Assembly (NCBI GenBank): GCA_028822955.1
Contig: JAPKCL010000006.1
Location: forward strand, 1 to 28,223
DNA: 28,223 bases
Direction: 5' to 3'
Source of the DNA: Candidatus Poseidoniaceae archaeon
Lineage (GTDB): Archaea; Thermoplasmatota; Poseidoniia; Poseidoniales; Poseidoniaceae
The notes beneath the pieces are model-generated. The model did no database searches. It was not told where the DNA came from and saw nothing but the letters and a program-made list of their open reading frames with translations. Below are positions 1 through 7,302 of the stretch, one piece after another (position 1 is the stretch's first letter; each line of letters opens with the position of its first letter). The translations under genes and the position numbers were made by a program.

Positions 1-167
1 CCACTATGGCCTTCGATCGGACAAAATTTACCCGAACGGCACCGCGAACATTTTTGTTTTGACGGCATTTCGACGGTTTTTCTCAACCGACCGTATTTTC
101 GCCGAGGCATGAAATGTTGTGTGCCAAGACGGTATTCAATGCTAGCGCTTCATTTCGTGAAAGAAGT
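1..167. other. left-edge stretch without a supported gene
   Basis: Two plus-strand frames are open from the left edge. One ends at a TGA near 109 after about 36 codons. The other runs on antisense into the H1-like gene. Neither gives a recognisable protein, so I do not call a partial gene. The region lies downstream of the minus-strand H1-like gene. T-rich runs occur at about 50-60 and 78-84, but I see no convincing terminator hairpin. Confidence 0.4.
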
Positions 168-704
168 TCACTTTTTCCTGAACCATGGCATATCGGTCAC
201 TTTACGTGGCACTCGGAGCGTAGTTCCTTTTCTTCCATCCGAAGATTTGGATGATTTTACGGTTTGACTCACCTTGGAAACGGTTGCTTTTTTGGCTTCC
301 GTTGCTTTCTTTGAAACTTTCTTTGCAGCAGCTTTCGTTTTCGATGCGGCCTTCTTTGATGCTGACTTAGTGGCAACCGTCGCTTTCTTTGCTGCCGTCT
401 TGGCTTTTGACGCAGTTTTTTGGACGGCGGAGGAGGATTTCTTTGCGGTAGATTTGGTCACTGCCTTTGCTTTGGAAGCAACTTTCTTTGCGGAACCTGA
501 GGCTTTACTTGCCGCCTTGGCGGCCGCACTAACTTTGTTCGCAACCGCTGCACTAAGGCCTGCATCTTGGAGTTTTTTAGAACCTGCAGAAGCAACCTTT
601 GCAACTGAATCAATCTTTGCACTGATTAATTTTTTTGCTGTTGCTGCCCCTATACCTGGAAGTGCTGTTAACGCGTCGATTTTGGAATTACTCTTTACAG
701 CCAT
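168..704 (-). CDS. HhH protein with histone H1-like Lys/Ala-rich tail
   Basis: The protein is 178 aa from the ATG at 704. A frame extension up to 815 is open, but its extra 37 residues look non-conserved. Residues 10-60 read as a helix-hairpin-helix domain (TALPGIGAATAKKL), a non-specific DNA-binding fold. Residues 60-155 are almost only Lys, Ala, Ser, Thr and Val with recurring AAKK, SKK and SKAK steps, like the C-terminal tail of eukaryotic histone H1 or bacterial HU/H1-like proteins. A distinct basic end, RVPRKVTDMPWFRKK, follows. The likely role, by inference, is DNA compaction or chromatin binding. It is divergent from the 288-aa gene at 808, with a dyad repeat between them. A GGTGAG lies just upstream of the start. 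The domain reading is fairly safe; the function is not shown. Confidence 0.8.
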   Translation of the reverse strand: MAVKSNSKIDALTALPGIGAATAKKLISAKIDSVAKVASAGSKKLQDAGLSAAVANKVSAAAKAASKASGSAKKVASKAKAVTKSTAKKSSSAVQKTASKAKTAAKKATVATKSASKKAASKTKAAAKKVSKKATEAKKATVSKVSQTVKSSKSSDGRKGTTLRVPRKVTDMPWFRKK

Positions 705-737
705 TGGCTCACCAATCACTCCATGGCGGGCGCGACT

Positions 738-784
738 CATCAATTCTTCTCTTCTTCTGTTTGTCATTAGGCGTCGAATTGATG
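738..784. promoter_or_regulatory. 9-bp inverted repeat in a divergent intergenic region
   Basis: CATCAATTC at 738-746 and GAATTGATG at 776-784 are perfect reverse complements, with half-site centres 38 bp apart. They sit between the divergent starts at 704 and 808. The size and place suit an operator shared by both genes, or a protein-bound loop. The spacing is long for an RNA hairpin. No clear TATA box is visible nearby. Confidence 0.4.
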
Positions 785-807
785 GTGTGTGGAGGGGCCG
801 GAGTATT

Positions 808-1674
808 ATGGGCACCCGCGGATATGATGGGGGTACACTCGTAGTCTATGCCCAAGTAGGTCAAGCAAAAGCCAATCATCGAGTTGAAAATGATACTGGT
901 TTTTTGAGACCGAAATCATTTGCTTTACCGAGTAAAGCGGTCTACCTCGGAGATGTCACAACACATGCTTTAGCCTATCTTGAACATCCAGAAACACCTC
1001 ACTTTTCCGAACCACCACAATTCAATGAACAGAAATGGAAATTGGAAACGCAAAGTGGAGGCTTAGGATTGAGTATCTCCTCGGCATCGTATTGGGGCTT
1101 TGGCTTATTCAACTCAGGCTACATTAACCGAATTGTACTCAAAGGTTCACCGCAATCGTATGCTCGGTTACTGTTCGACCTTTCTGCATCTCTTGGGCAC
1201 CGCCCTTGGGAGTTCTTCCACCCTTCGGCCGCACGGAAGTATCTGACGAAAGAAGGCGCAGGTGTTTCTCTTGAATCGAATGAAGACGCTTGGAAAAAAG
1301 CCTTTGAAACTGCTCGCTCGGTATTTGATGAACAAATGTTCATGGTTGAAGAACAAGGTAAAGCGGTACTGAAACGTATGAAAAATAAGCCCGATTCGGA
1401 AGACTGGAATGCGAAGCAAGCACAGAAGGCTGTCGAGCATGCTGACTATGATTTGGAAGTCGCACGCGGGGCTTTAGCAGACGGAAATGCCCCTGGTTTT
1501 GAACGCGCTGTGGCAAGAGCTGAGGCATACTTCATCGAAGCAGACCCGGATGGTGGGGGTTCGCATTCTACGGGAGATCTGTATGAAGTCCCTCAAGGGC
1601 AGATTCTTGACCTTAAAACAACAGAATCAGAGATTTCGTTTGTAGATTTGACTTCAAATGATGAAGAAGAGTAG
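808..1674 (+). CDS. hypothetical protein, 288 aa
   Basis: I do not recognise the family. The frame stays open upstream to 274, but that stretch is the antisense shadow of the Lys/Ala-rich gene. I chose the ATG at 808, which follows a GGAGG at 791-795. The first ~140 residues look like a mixed alpha/beta globular domain (GTRGYDGGTLVVYAQVG, then GLGLSISSASYWGFGLFNSG). Residues ~155-240 are predicted helical and charged. The C-terminus is acidic and ends in DEEE. I see no signal peptide, membrane segment or metal-binding cluster, so it is probably cytoplasmic. SecG follows 56 nt downstream on the same strand. Confidence 0.75.
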   Translation: MGTRGYDGGTLVVYAQVGQAKANHRVENDTGFLRPKSFALPSKAVYLGDVTTHALAYLEHPETPHFSEPPQFNEQKWKLETQSGGLGLSISSASYWGFGLFNSGYINRIVLKGSPQSYARLLFDLSASLGHRPWEFFHPSAARKYLTKEGAGVSLESNEDAWKKAFETARSVFDEQMFMVEEQGKAVLKRMKNKPDSEDWNAKQAQKAVEHADYDLEVARGALADGNAPGFERAVARAEAYFIEADPDGGGSHSTGDLYEVPQGQILDLKTTESEISFVDLTSNDEEE

Positions 1675-1730
1675 TTTTCGTGGCCGCGTCGCGTTGATAA
1701 AGGGGTGGCAACTCGCAGAGATTGTTCCAC

Positions 1731-1922
1731 ATGGCTTCAAAGAAAAAATCCGATGGTAGCGGTATTCAACAGGCTGCAGGTCTTATTCGATATTTCGATG
1801 AAGAATCTGAAGATGCTTGGAAGATTACTCCATTCCAAGTATATGCAGCATGTATCGGTATTGGAACATTTTTCTACCTTGTAAACCAAGGCGTCGTATC
1901 GTGGATTCTTGACCTGTTTTGA
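1731..1922 (+). CDS. secG: preprotein translocase subunit SecG (Sec61-beta type)
   Basis: The 63-aa protein matches archaeal Sec61-beta in length and layout. It has a short basic, Gly/Ser-rich cytoplasmic N-terminus (ASKKKSDGSG), then the typical AAGLIRYFDEE segment (residues 15-25), then one C-terminal transmembrane helix (about 36-60). In the family this tail-anchored subunit joins SecY and SecE in the protein-conducting channel of the cytoplasmic membrane. The ATG at 1731 is preferred to an in-frame start at 1722 because MASKKK is the usual beginning. A TATA-like GTTGATAAAGG lies near 1693-1703, about 30 nt upstream, which would allow a leaderless or near-leaderless transcript. The gene converges with the 118-aa gene. 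Confidence 0.9.
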   Translation: MASKKKSDGSGIQQAAGLIRYFDEESEDAWKITPFQVYAACIGIGTFFYLVNQGVVSWILDLF

Positions 1923-1931
1923 AACTCAGTT

Positions 1932-2288
1932 TCAAAGAGGTTGAATCATAATGATTCGATTTTCTTTTTGTGCCATACATTGTGCAACTTTCATTGCAGT
2001 ACGCATATCAGTCGTAGCACCAATCACTTTCTCGCCTTCAGCATCATGCAGAATGAGTTTATGTGTGAGATTGTAAAGAACACCTTCTTCGATACGTTCG
2101 AAAACCCAATGCTCATTTTCAATTCGAACCATAGCTGGAATTTCAACAAGTGGCCCCATTTGAGAGCCTATTGTCTGCGTACGTGATTTCAAACCTTGGA
2201 GATCTCTAACTGGGCTCCAATTCCGTCGACGAATCGGTGCGTGAATTCTTTTGTTTTTTGCAATGCCTTCTCTAAATGCTCTACTCAT
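1932..2288 (-). CDS. hypothetical protein, 118 aa
   Basis: I do not recognise the family. The N-terminal ~40 residues are very basic (SRAFREGIAKNKRIHAPIRR), which could mean nucleic-acid or ribosome contact. Residues 45-118 look like a small alpha/beta domain with strands (PAMVRIENEHWVFERI, NLTHKLILHDAEG), one helix (TDMRTAMKVAQCMAQKE) and a final strand, RIIMIQPL. I see no membrane segment or cysteine cluster. The ATG at 2288 follows an AGGGATGGGA-type purine stretch. It is convergent with secG and divergent from gcvH. Its leader carries a 7-bp hairpin. Confidence 0.7.
   Translation of the reverse strand: MSRAFREGIAKNKRIHAPIRRRNWSPVRDLQGLKSRTQTIGSQMGPLVEIPAMVRIENEHWVFERIEEGVLYNLTHKLILHDAEGEKVIGATTDMRTAMKVAQCMAQKENRIIMIQPL
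1943..1970 (+). terminator. hairpin plus T-rich tract after secG
   Basis: GAATCA (1943-1948) and TGATTC (1952-1957) form a perfect 6-bp inverted repeat with a TAA loop. The T-rich GATTTTCTTTTTG follows. On the plus strand this looks like a terminator about 20 nt after the secG stop. It overlaps the 3' coding end of the minus-strand neighbour. Confidence 0.45.
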
Positions 2289-2303
2289 GAGGGTCCCATC
2301 CCT

Positions 2304-2321
2304 TGAAGTCGCTTGACTTCA
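2304..2321 (-). promoter_or_regulatory. leader hairpin upstream of the 118-aa gene
   Basis: TGAAGTC and GACTTCA pair perfectly (7 bp) across a 4-nt loop, 16 nt before the ATG at 2288. A TATA-like TTCTTATTAGC on the minus strand (about 2342-2352) would place the transcript start close to the hairpin, so the stem would lie at the extreme 5' end of the mRNA. Confidence 0.35.
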
Positions 2322-2443
2322 TTCCGAAGCGGACTCCATGTGCTAATAAGAACCGCGACGCGTTCAATGGAGAAAACTGCGTTTTGTTCGAATGGGGGCA
2401 ATACTCAATGCTTTGAAAGTAGAGAGAAAAGGTGGAACAGGGA

Positions 2444-2506
2444 ATGTCTCAATCGGTGGCTTCATCAAATACCGACGATTCGACAATTCGGAGACGGACT
2501 AAATGA
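2444..2506 (+). CDS. possible 20-aa upstream ORF overlapping gcvH
   Basis: ATG at 2444 opens a 20-codon frame (MSQSVASSNTDDSTIRRRTK). It ends in a TGA at 2504-2506 that overlaps the gcvH ATG as ATGA. Purine-rich AGGTGGAACAGGGA precedes it. The geometry fits translational coupling of gcvH to a short leader peptide. The length alone is not significant. Nothing else is seen in 2289-2502 apart from the hairpin at 2304-2321. Confidence 0.25.
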   Translation: MSQSVASSNTDDSTIRRRTK

Positions 2507-2886
2507 GCGACATTCCAGAGGGACAATACTACACCAAAGAACACGAATGGTTACGCGTCGATGGTGATGAAATTATCATCGGGATTACAGACTATGCTCA
2601 GCATGCCCTTACCGATATCGTCTACATTGAACTCCCTGGTGAAGGAGAGGTCCTTACTGACATGGAAGAATTTGCAATCGTTGAATCTGTGAAATCCGCC
2701 TCACCAATCTTCGCCCCATTCGCTGGAAAAATTACCGCCGTGAATGATGCACTTGACGACGCACCTGAACTCATGAATACCGACCCATATGGCGAAGGAT
2801 GGATTGTTCGAATGACCTTAGATGACCCGAATGCTGTTTCAGTGTTGATGGATGCTGCAGGTTACAAAGCAGAAATTGGCGAGTGA
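2503..2886 (+). CDS. gcvH: glycine cleavage system H protein
   Basis: The 127-aa length is typical of GcvH. The lipoyl-domain signature is present: YTKEHEWLRVDGD (10-22), GITDYAQHALTDIVYIELPG (27-46) and EFAIVESVKSASPIFAP, where Lys64 is the expected lipoylation site. The C-terminus PELMNTDPYGEGWIVRM is also typical. In the family the lipoyl arm carries the aminomethyl group from glycine between the P, T and L proteins, and in some organisms H protein also serves lipoate transfer. No P, T or L genes are in the window. The stop overlaps the GTG start of the RNase HI gene (GTGA), so the two are probably translated together. Confidence 0.96.
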   Translation: MSDIPEGQYYTKEHEWLRVDGDEIIIGITDYAQHALTDIVYIELPGEGEVLTDMEEFAIVESVKSASPIFAPFAGKITAVNDALDDAPELMNTDPYGEGWIVRMTLDDPNAVSVLMDAAGYKAEIGE

Positions 2887-3428
2887 AGCGTGTGGCTGAG
2901 CACAAATGGAGCCTCTACGTAGATGGCTCCTGTCTTGGCAACCAGAACGTTGATGAAAATACTCCTGCCGCTTGGTCAGTTGTTGTCGTTATTGGAGACA
3001 CTGGCTTAGGGAAGAGAAGTGGTGAACTTCATCACGAGTTTGCTGATGTTGTAGTAACACAGCACGGTGATGAGCATTTCATTGGTGCTGAAGTTGGCTC
3101 AAACAACACTGCAGAACTGTCTGCATTTGCGGCAGCGTTACGATGGCTCTTGGTCGAAGGAGGAAATGATTCTGCAGTGATTCGCGCTGATTCCCAATAT
3201 GCAGGTAACCTGGCTTGTGGTGCATGGAAAGCGAAAGCAAACCGTGAATTAGTAGCTCATGTTCAATCTTTGTGGGATACAGTTTCTGAACTTCGAAATC
3301 TTTCATGGGAGCATGTCAAGGCCCATCGAGGCTATCGTTGGAATGAGCGAGCTGATCATTTGGCACTTCGTAAAGCACAAGGCGAGCAGCCTGTGCCACT
3401 TTCTTTTTGGAAACCAGGACAGCGTTAA
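2883..3428 (+). CDS. rnhA: ribonuclease HI family protein
   Basis: The 181-aa protein has the RNase H fold with the four acidic catalytic positions: Asp14 (LYVDGS), Glu78 (NNTAELSAF), Asp103 (IRADSQY) and Asp158 (ERADHLA). His148 lies in EHVKAHRGYRWNE. In the family this enzyme cleaves the RNA strand of RNA-DNA hybrids with two metal ions, removing primers and R-loops. It is slightly long because of an insertion after strand 2 (about 38-70, acidic and His-containing). The start is GTG, overlapping the gcvH stop. The gene converges with galU, and their stop codons overlap within TTAA. Confidence 0.92.
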   Translation: MKRVAEHKWSLYVDGSCLGNQNVDENTPAAWSVVVVIGDTGLGKRSGELHHEFADVVVTQHGDEHFIGAEVGSNNTAELSAFAAALRWLLVEGGNDSAVIRADSQYAGNLACGAWKAKANRELVAHVQSLWDTVSELRNLSWEHVKAHRGYRWNERADHLALRKAQGEQPVPLSFWKPGQR

Positions 3429-3444
3429 TCTTCACGAAGACGCT
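3421..3444. terminator. palindrome at the convergent rnhA/galU stops
   Basis: TCTTC-AC-GAAGA at 3429-3440 is flanked by AGCG (3421-3424) and CGCT (3441-3444), with the shared stop bases TTAA bulged on one side. The symmetry lets transcripts from either strand fold, so it may end both genes. No strong T tract follows. Confidence 0.3.
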
Positions 3445-4291
3445 CTTGGAGCCATGCTCTAAAGGAAGCGGAAAGGTCGTTACGGCGAAGTGCGTGGTCA
3501 ACCTGTGCTTGGAGCCAAGGCAACGGTTTACCCGAATCATACCATTGGAAATTTGTAAGTTCGACACCGACAAGACCATCGTTTTTCATCCAATGCTGTT
3601 GAATCGCAATCGACTGGAGTTCTCCATAGGTTTCAACATCATATTGTTGCAGTAAACTTTTGGCATCGGAAGTGAACAAATAGCGTCCACAGAGTACAAG
3701 ATTTGACGGGGCATCTTCTGGTAATGGTTTCTCACAGATTTCAAGGATTTGGGACCCTTCTTGGCGAACGACACCGTAATTGGAAACTTCATCGGGGTGA
3801 ACAGCAAGTAAGCCAACGCATGGCAGGCCATTCTTTTCAAAACTCTCAACTAATTTCATACTTGCTTTTGAAGGTGAAAAGGCATTTGGCGAAGTATGTT
3901 GGTCAAGTAAAATATTGTCACCGAGTAAGACTAAAAAAGGGCCGTCGATTTCATCTAAAGCACATTCAATAGCATTTCCTAAACCAAGTGGTTCATGTTG
4001 GATATGAACAAATACCTCTACATCAGCAAACGGCGAAAGGAGTTGGGGGTCAAGGTCAGGTCGCTTCTCTTGAAGCCAGGCATGGTCCCCAAGTAACGCC
4101 TTCATGTCCTTTCTCGGCGAAGAAATAATGTGAAGACGTCGAGCTCCAGCAGCGACTGCTTCACGAGCTAGATGGACAAGAGCAGGTATATCGACAAGCG
4201 GAAGAGCCTCTTTGGGTACCGATGCACTTGTTGGAAGCATTCGAGTCCCGAGACCTCCTGCAACCAGTAAGGCATCTTGAACGACCGCCAT
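3425..4291 (-). CDS. galU: GalU-type sugar-1-phosphate nucleotidyltransferase
   Basis: The protein is 288 aa from the ATG at 4291. A longer open frame to 4378 would overlap the start of the divergent membrane gene and is rejected. The N-terminus, DALLVAGGLGTRMLP (6-20) then SVPKEALPLVDIPAL, is the nucleotide-binding signature of UTP-glucose-1-phosphate uridylyltransferases. FLVLLGDNILL carries the metal-binding Asp, EICEKP is the conserved sugar-binding Glu/Lys segment, and NYGVV and CGRYLF also match the family. Members join UTP (or dTTP) and glucose-1-phosphate to give the nucleotide sugar used for glycan and glycoprotein synthesis. UTP/glucose specificity is inferred from the closer match to GalU than to RmlA. 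Confidence 0.88.
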   Translation of the reverse strand: MAVVQDALLVAGGLGTRMLPTSASVPKEALPLVDIPALVHLAREAVAAGARRLHIISSPRKDMKALLGDHAWLQEKRPDLDPQLLSPFADVEVFVHIQHEPLGLGNAIECALDEIDGPFLVLLGDNILLDQHTSPNAFSPSKASMKLVESFEKNGLPCVGLLAVHPDEVSNYGVVRQEGSQILEICEKPLPEDAPSNLVLCGRYLFTSDAKSLLQQYDVETYGELQSIAIQQHWMKNDGLVGVELTNFQWYDSGKPLPWLQAQVDHALRRNDLSASFRAWLQERLRED

Positions 4292-4343
4292 GAGACCTGC
4301 TGGATGGCGTAGGCTTTCAAGCGTCGCCCTTCTGCCTTGAGTT

Positions 4344-4766
4344 ATGGGCAGAACTCTTGAGTGGCGATGGTTCGCCATTGTAGGTGTCTTTTTCGTCGCT
4401 CAATCTTTTATTGATATCACTCCCGAAGGTCCTTGGGACTCTCGTTCTTTCTCAAGAGGAATGATTGGGTTAGTGGGTTTATCGTTGCTTTATTTGGCTT
4501 GGTTCCGATGGGCCTTTGACCGCAAAGGCGTAGCACCGACGGTCAATTTATGGAAATCTCCAGAAGAAACATGGATGAACGTTCTACTGTTTGGACTTGG
4601 ATGTTTATTATTTGTCAAAGTAATGACATGGGCTGATCTTAGAGATTGGGCTCCTGAACCAACTGGAATGTTACTCACACTCATTGGAAGTTTAGTCGTT
4701 CTCAACGCGCTCTATGTAGGACTCATTACTGTAGGGCCATTGGCTCCTTCACCGGAAGAAGAATGA
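4344..4766 (+). CDS. four-helix integral membrane protein, unknown
   Basis: The 140-aa protein has four predicted transmembrane helices (about 10-25, 39-58, 77-96 and 108-131) and short polar loops. I see no recognisable catalytic motif and do not know the family. Charged residues after helix 2 (RWAFDRKG) and an acidic end (PSPEEE) suggest, but do not settle, the topology. The start is 52 nt from the galU start on the other strand. The stop is 2 nt from the stop of the convergent HEAT-like gene. Confidence 0.75.
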   Translation: MGRTLEWRWFAIVGVFFVAQSFIDITPEGPWDSRSFSRGMIGLVGLSLLYLAWFRWAFDRKGVAPTVNLWKSPEETWMNVLLFGLGCLLFVKVMTWADLRDWAPEPTGMLLTLIGSLVVLNALYVGLITVGPLAPSPEEE

Positions 4767-4776
4767 TTTCAATCAT
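4763..4776. terminator. palindrome between convergent stop codons
   Basis: ATGATT-TC-AATCAT lies exactly across the two convergent stops at 4764-4766 and 4769-4771. The same ATGATT/AATCAT half-sites appear after secG at 1944-1956. It is a possible bidirectional 3'-end signal. The two-base loop makes the RNA hairpin short. Confidence 0.3.
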
Positions 4777-6253
4777 CGATGAAGCCGAGTTCTTGGTCGA
4801 GGATTTGATACGCATCGTCAACAGATGGTAATTCTCCTGATTCGTCCATATCACTGTGAAGAACTGGGCGAGATTCGGGCAGAGTAGGTTGTTCCCCTTC
4901 ACCGATAAACCAAGCTTGCCATAGCTGACTTCGTTCCGGTCGGCGTTGAGTGAGTGGTTCCCAAAGTGGTTCAAGAGGACAACCTTGTTTCTTGAAATCA
5001 AGAAGGCGTGCAGCAAAATGATCAGGAGAAACTTCTTCCATCCGCATCAACAATTCACGCATTCGTGTACGAACAACTTCATCACCATCTTGCCAAAGAA
5101 TTGGAAGAAGACGACGCTCATCTTCTGGATATTGTTCAATATAATCACGTAAAAAAGGCACGAGATTTCGGCGAACAATTGGGAGTGGGTGGTGTGCTAA
5201 CTTGGCGAGGGTATCGGCCCATAATTCGGAATCAAGGAATCTCAAATCCCCCACTGTTGAACTTGCAGCGGCGAGTACGCCTTCATCTTGGTCTGCAAGC
5301 ATGTCATTTAGGAACGGTACTGCATCCCATTCAAGGCGACGGAACATTCGAGTAAGGACATCTGCCATTCCTCGCTTAACCAGAAGTTCTTCTCGCTGGT
5401 GGAGGCGTTTGGCAAGTTCAAGGCCTGAGTCTCTGTTGAATTCAATCGCCTTGGCGAGACAAAGCGTGACACGTGCAGCGACTTCTGCCTCTGGGTCAGA
5501 AGCGCGTCGCAGAAGTATGGACACAAGTTCAAGCGGCTCAATGAGGTTAGGTCGTTGAAGGAGGAGTCGAACCCATTCCATCAGCAGAAGACGGCGGTCG
5601 AGAGAGTCGTTTTCCAACTTTTCAATTAACCATCGGGCTGCCGTTACACCAGCATCGTGAGCTACAACACCCGAATTGCGAGGGATGACTGCATGAGGGT
5701 TCCATTCCGATTGATGAGGTCCTGCATCAGGTTGTGTATGCCAAGTTCCAGGACGTTCAGCCAATGCGATTGATTCGACCAAATGGTATCCTTGGTGGAC
5801 TGGCTGGCCGTGTGGGGTCGTGGATAAACCGTTGAGAAGAGAAATGGCAAGCCACCAACGGTCTGTGTTAGGGGCCGTATGGTCAAACGCTTGAGCCAAC
5901 CAATCGGTTGTAACGGTGAAGAGAAGACTTTCGGCCACTTTGTCAACTCGACGATCGAGCCACTTTTGATGTACTGTAAAGGGGTCATCGCTGAGGTTCA
6001 TTCGGTGCGGTACAATCAAATCGACAACTGTGTTGAGGTTTGATTCGAACATTGCTCTATCCATTTGTAAAATTCCAATCCCTTGCTCAATGACTGATTC
6101 AGGAGATTTCGGGGTGATTGGTGGAAAGTCAGAGTCTGTCATCGGAGGTTGAGGCAAAGGCCAAGCAATCGTGCCGCGCTTCAACGCTTCAACCATTCCA
6201 GCAGATACTGCCTCGAAGACAGTGTCTGACAATTTAGTTCGCTCTTTTCCCAT
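4769..6253 (-). CDS. HEAT-repeat-like helical protein, 494 aa
   Basis: No single family is recognised. Residues ~200-440 are a run of amphipathic helix pairs typical of HEAT/Armadillo solenoids: WLIEKLENDSLDRRLLLMEW, LASILLRR-type helices, DPEAEVAARVTLCLAKAIE, MADVLTRMFRRLEWDAVPFL, EGVLAAASSTVGDLRFLDSE, PLPIVRRNLVPFLRDYIEQ and EVVRTRMRELLMRMEE. Such solenoids bind other proteins. The N-terminal ~150 residues are separate and Pro-rich at 32-50; the C-terminus is acidic (ELGFIDD). There is no signal peptide, so it is probably cytoplasmic. A GAGGT about 8 nt upstream supports the ATG at 6253. It lies 33 nt downstream of tfb on the same strand and is probably co-transcribed, which suggests but does not prove a transcription-linked role. 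Confidence 0.8.
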   Translation of the reverse strand: MGKERTKLSDTVFEAVSAGMVEALKRGTIAWPLPQPPMTDSDFPPITPKSPESVIEQGIGILQMDRAMFESNLNTVVDLIVPHRMNLSDDPFTVHQKWLDRRVDKVAESLLFTVTTDWLAQAFDHTAPNTDRWWLAISLLNGLSTTPHGQPVHQGYHLVESIALAERPGTWHTQPDAGPHQSEWNPHAVIPRNSGVVAHDAGVTAARWLIEKLENDSLDRRLLLMEWVRLLLQRPNLIEPLELVSILLRRASDPEAEVAARVTLCLAKAIEFNRDSGLELAKRLHQREELLVKRGMADVLTRMFRRLEWDAVPFLNDMLADQDEGVLAAASSTVGDLRFLDSELWADTLAKLAHHPLPIVRRNLVPFLRDYIEQYPEDERRLLPILWQDGDEVVRTRMRELLMRMEEVSPDHFAARLLDFKKQGCPLEPLWEPLTQRRPERSQLWQAWFIGEGEQPTLPESRPVLHSDMDESGELPSVDDAYQILDQELGFIDD

Positions 6254-6286
6254 GGTGAGACCTCGAGGTTTCGACAGGCTCTTACT

Positions 6287-7213
6287 TCAGATATCAAGTT
6301 CGATATTGAGATTTTGAATGAGTTCCTTGTAACGATTACGAATGGTAACTTCAGTTACACCAGCAACTTCTGCAACTTCACGTTGAGTTCTGCGCTTTCC
6401 GCACAGGACTGAAGCGATGTAAATGATAGAGGCTGCGATTCCGGTTGGTCCACGGCCACTTGTCAATTCCTTTTCTTGAGCTGCTTTGATGAGTTCGTAA
6501 GCCTTTGCTTCGACTTCTGCATCGAGTCCAAGTCCAGAACAGAATCGAGAAATATAGTCTTCTGGACCTGTTGGCATGATCTTCATTTTGAGTTCTCGGA
6601 CCATGAAACGGTAAGTTCGACCAATTTCCTTTCGACCGGTACGGGAGGCTTGACCAATTTCGTCAAGTGTTCGAGGAACACCGCATTGACGGCAGGCTGC
6701 GTAAAGTGATGCTGCTGCAACACCTTCAATCGAACGGCCACGAATCAAACGCTTGTCGACTGCTTTCTTGTAATTCACTGCTGCTGCTTCACGAACAGAT
6801 TTTGGAAGTTCAAGACGGCTGGCCATACGGTCCAACTCGGCCAAAGCCATTGCTAAGTTTCGCTCTGTTGCGTTCGAAACTCTGCTTCTCTTTTGCCACT
6901 TACGCATTCTGTAGAATTGCGATCTATAACGTGAATTAATGGTTTTTCCAGAGTAGTCTTTGTTTTGCCAGTCGATATCTGTCGAGAGACCTTTGTCGTG
7001 GAGCATGACGGTCATTGGAGCACCAGTACGGGCACGTTGGTCGCCTTGTTCCGGTGAAAACACACGCCATTCAGCGCCTTGATCGATTACATTGTCTTCT
7101 AACACTAAACCGCAATCGTCACAAACGACTTCGCCACGGGTTTCGTCACGAGTTAAATTTCGACCTGCGCAATCACTGCATTTTACGATATCTTCTACTT
7201 GTTGTTCATCCAT
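6287..7213 (-). CDS. tfb: transcription initiation factor IIB
   Basis: The 308-aa length and domain order are those of archaeal TFB. There is an N-terminal zinc ribbon with Cys12, Cys15, Cys31 and Cys34 ([18 protein letters not shown]). A B-reader/linker follows (EWRVFSPEQ, about residues 48-56). Two cyclin folds come next (about 110-205 and 205-305), the second with the helix-turn-helix [23 protein letters not shown] that reads the BRE. TFB binds the TBP-TATA complex and recruits RNA polymerase. A GAGG 8 nt before the ATG gives a good ribosome site. Two TATA boxes and a leader hairpin lie upstream, so expression may be controlled at more than one level. HEAT-like 4769-6253 follows on the same strand. 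Confidence 0.98.
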   Translation of the reverse strand: MDEQQVEDIVKCSDCAGRNLTRDETRGEVVCDDCGLVLEDNVIDQGAEWRVFSPEQGDQRARTGAPMTVMLHDKGLSTDIDWQNKDYSGKTINSRYRSQFYRMRKWQKRSRVSNATERNLAMALAELDRMASRLELPKSVREAAAVNYKKAVDKRLIRGRSIEGVAAASLYAACRQCGVPRTLDEIGQASRTGRKEIGRTYRFMVRELKMKIMPTGPEDYISRFCSGLGLDAEVEAKAYELIKAAQEKELTSGRGPTGIAASIIYIASVLCGKRRTQREVAEVAGVTEVTIRNRYKELIQNLNIELDI

Positions 7214-7236
7214 ATGTATTCCTCATCTCTTGCCCT

Positions 7237-7256
7237 GGTTGAGCCTTATCGCTCAA
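7237..7256 (-). promoter_or_regulatory. 7-bp hairpin in the tfb leader
   Basis: GTTGAGC (7237-7243) and GCTCAAC (7250-7256) are perfect reverse complements around a 6-nt loop. They lie between the predicted transcript start and the Shine-Dalgarno of tfb. It could be an RNA hairpin affecting translation or a two-fold DNA operator. Confidence 0.45.
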
Positions 7257-7270
7257 CTGATTAGGGAACC

Positions 7271-7302
7271 TTATTATACACCGATGCACAACTGTATTTA
7301 AA
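7271..7302 (-). promoter_or_regulatory. two TATA boxes for tfb
   Basis: On the minus strand TTTAAATA (7295-7302) matches the archaeal TATA consensus, with purines upstream. A second box, GTATAATAA (7271-7279), follows. With initiation about 25 nt downstream they predict starts near 7272 and 7249, and leaders of about 59 and 36 nt. Confidence 0.6.

Noticed and set aside
274..807. N-terminal extension of the 288-aa gene, open for 178 codons
   Set aside because: It is exactly antisense to the Lys/Ala-rich HhH gene. Its Phe/Ala-rich translation mirrors Lys/Ala codons, and the natural ATG with GGAGG is at 808.
4292..4378. Longer N-terminus for the GalU-type enzyme
   Set aside because: It would overlap the divergent membrane gene start, and the conserved nucleotide-binding segment begins right after the ATG at 4291.
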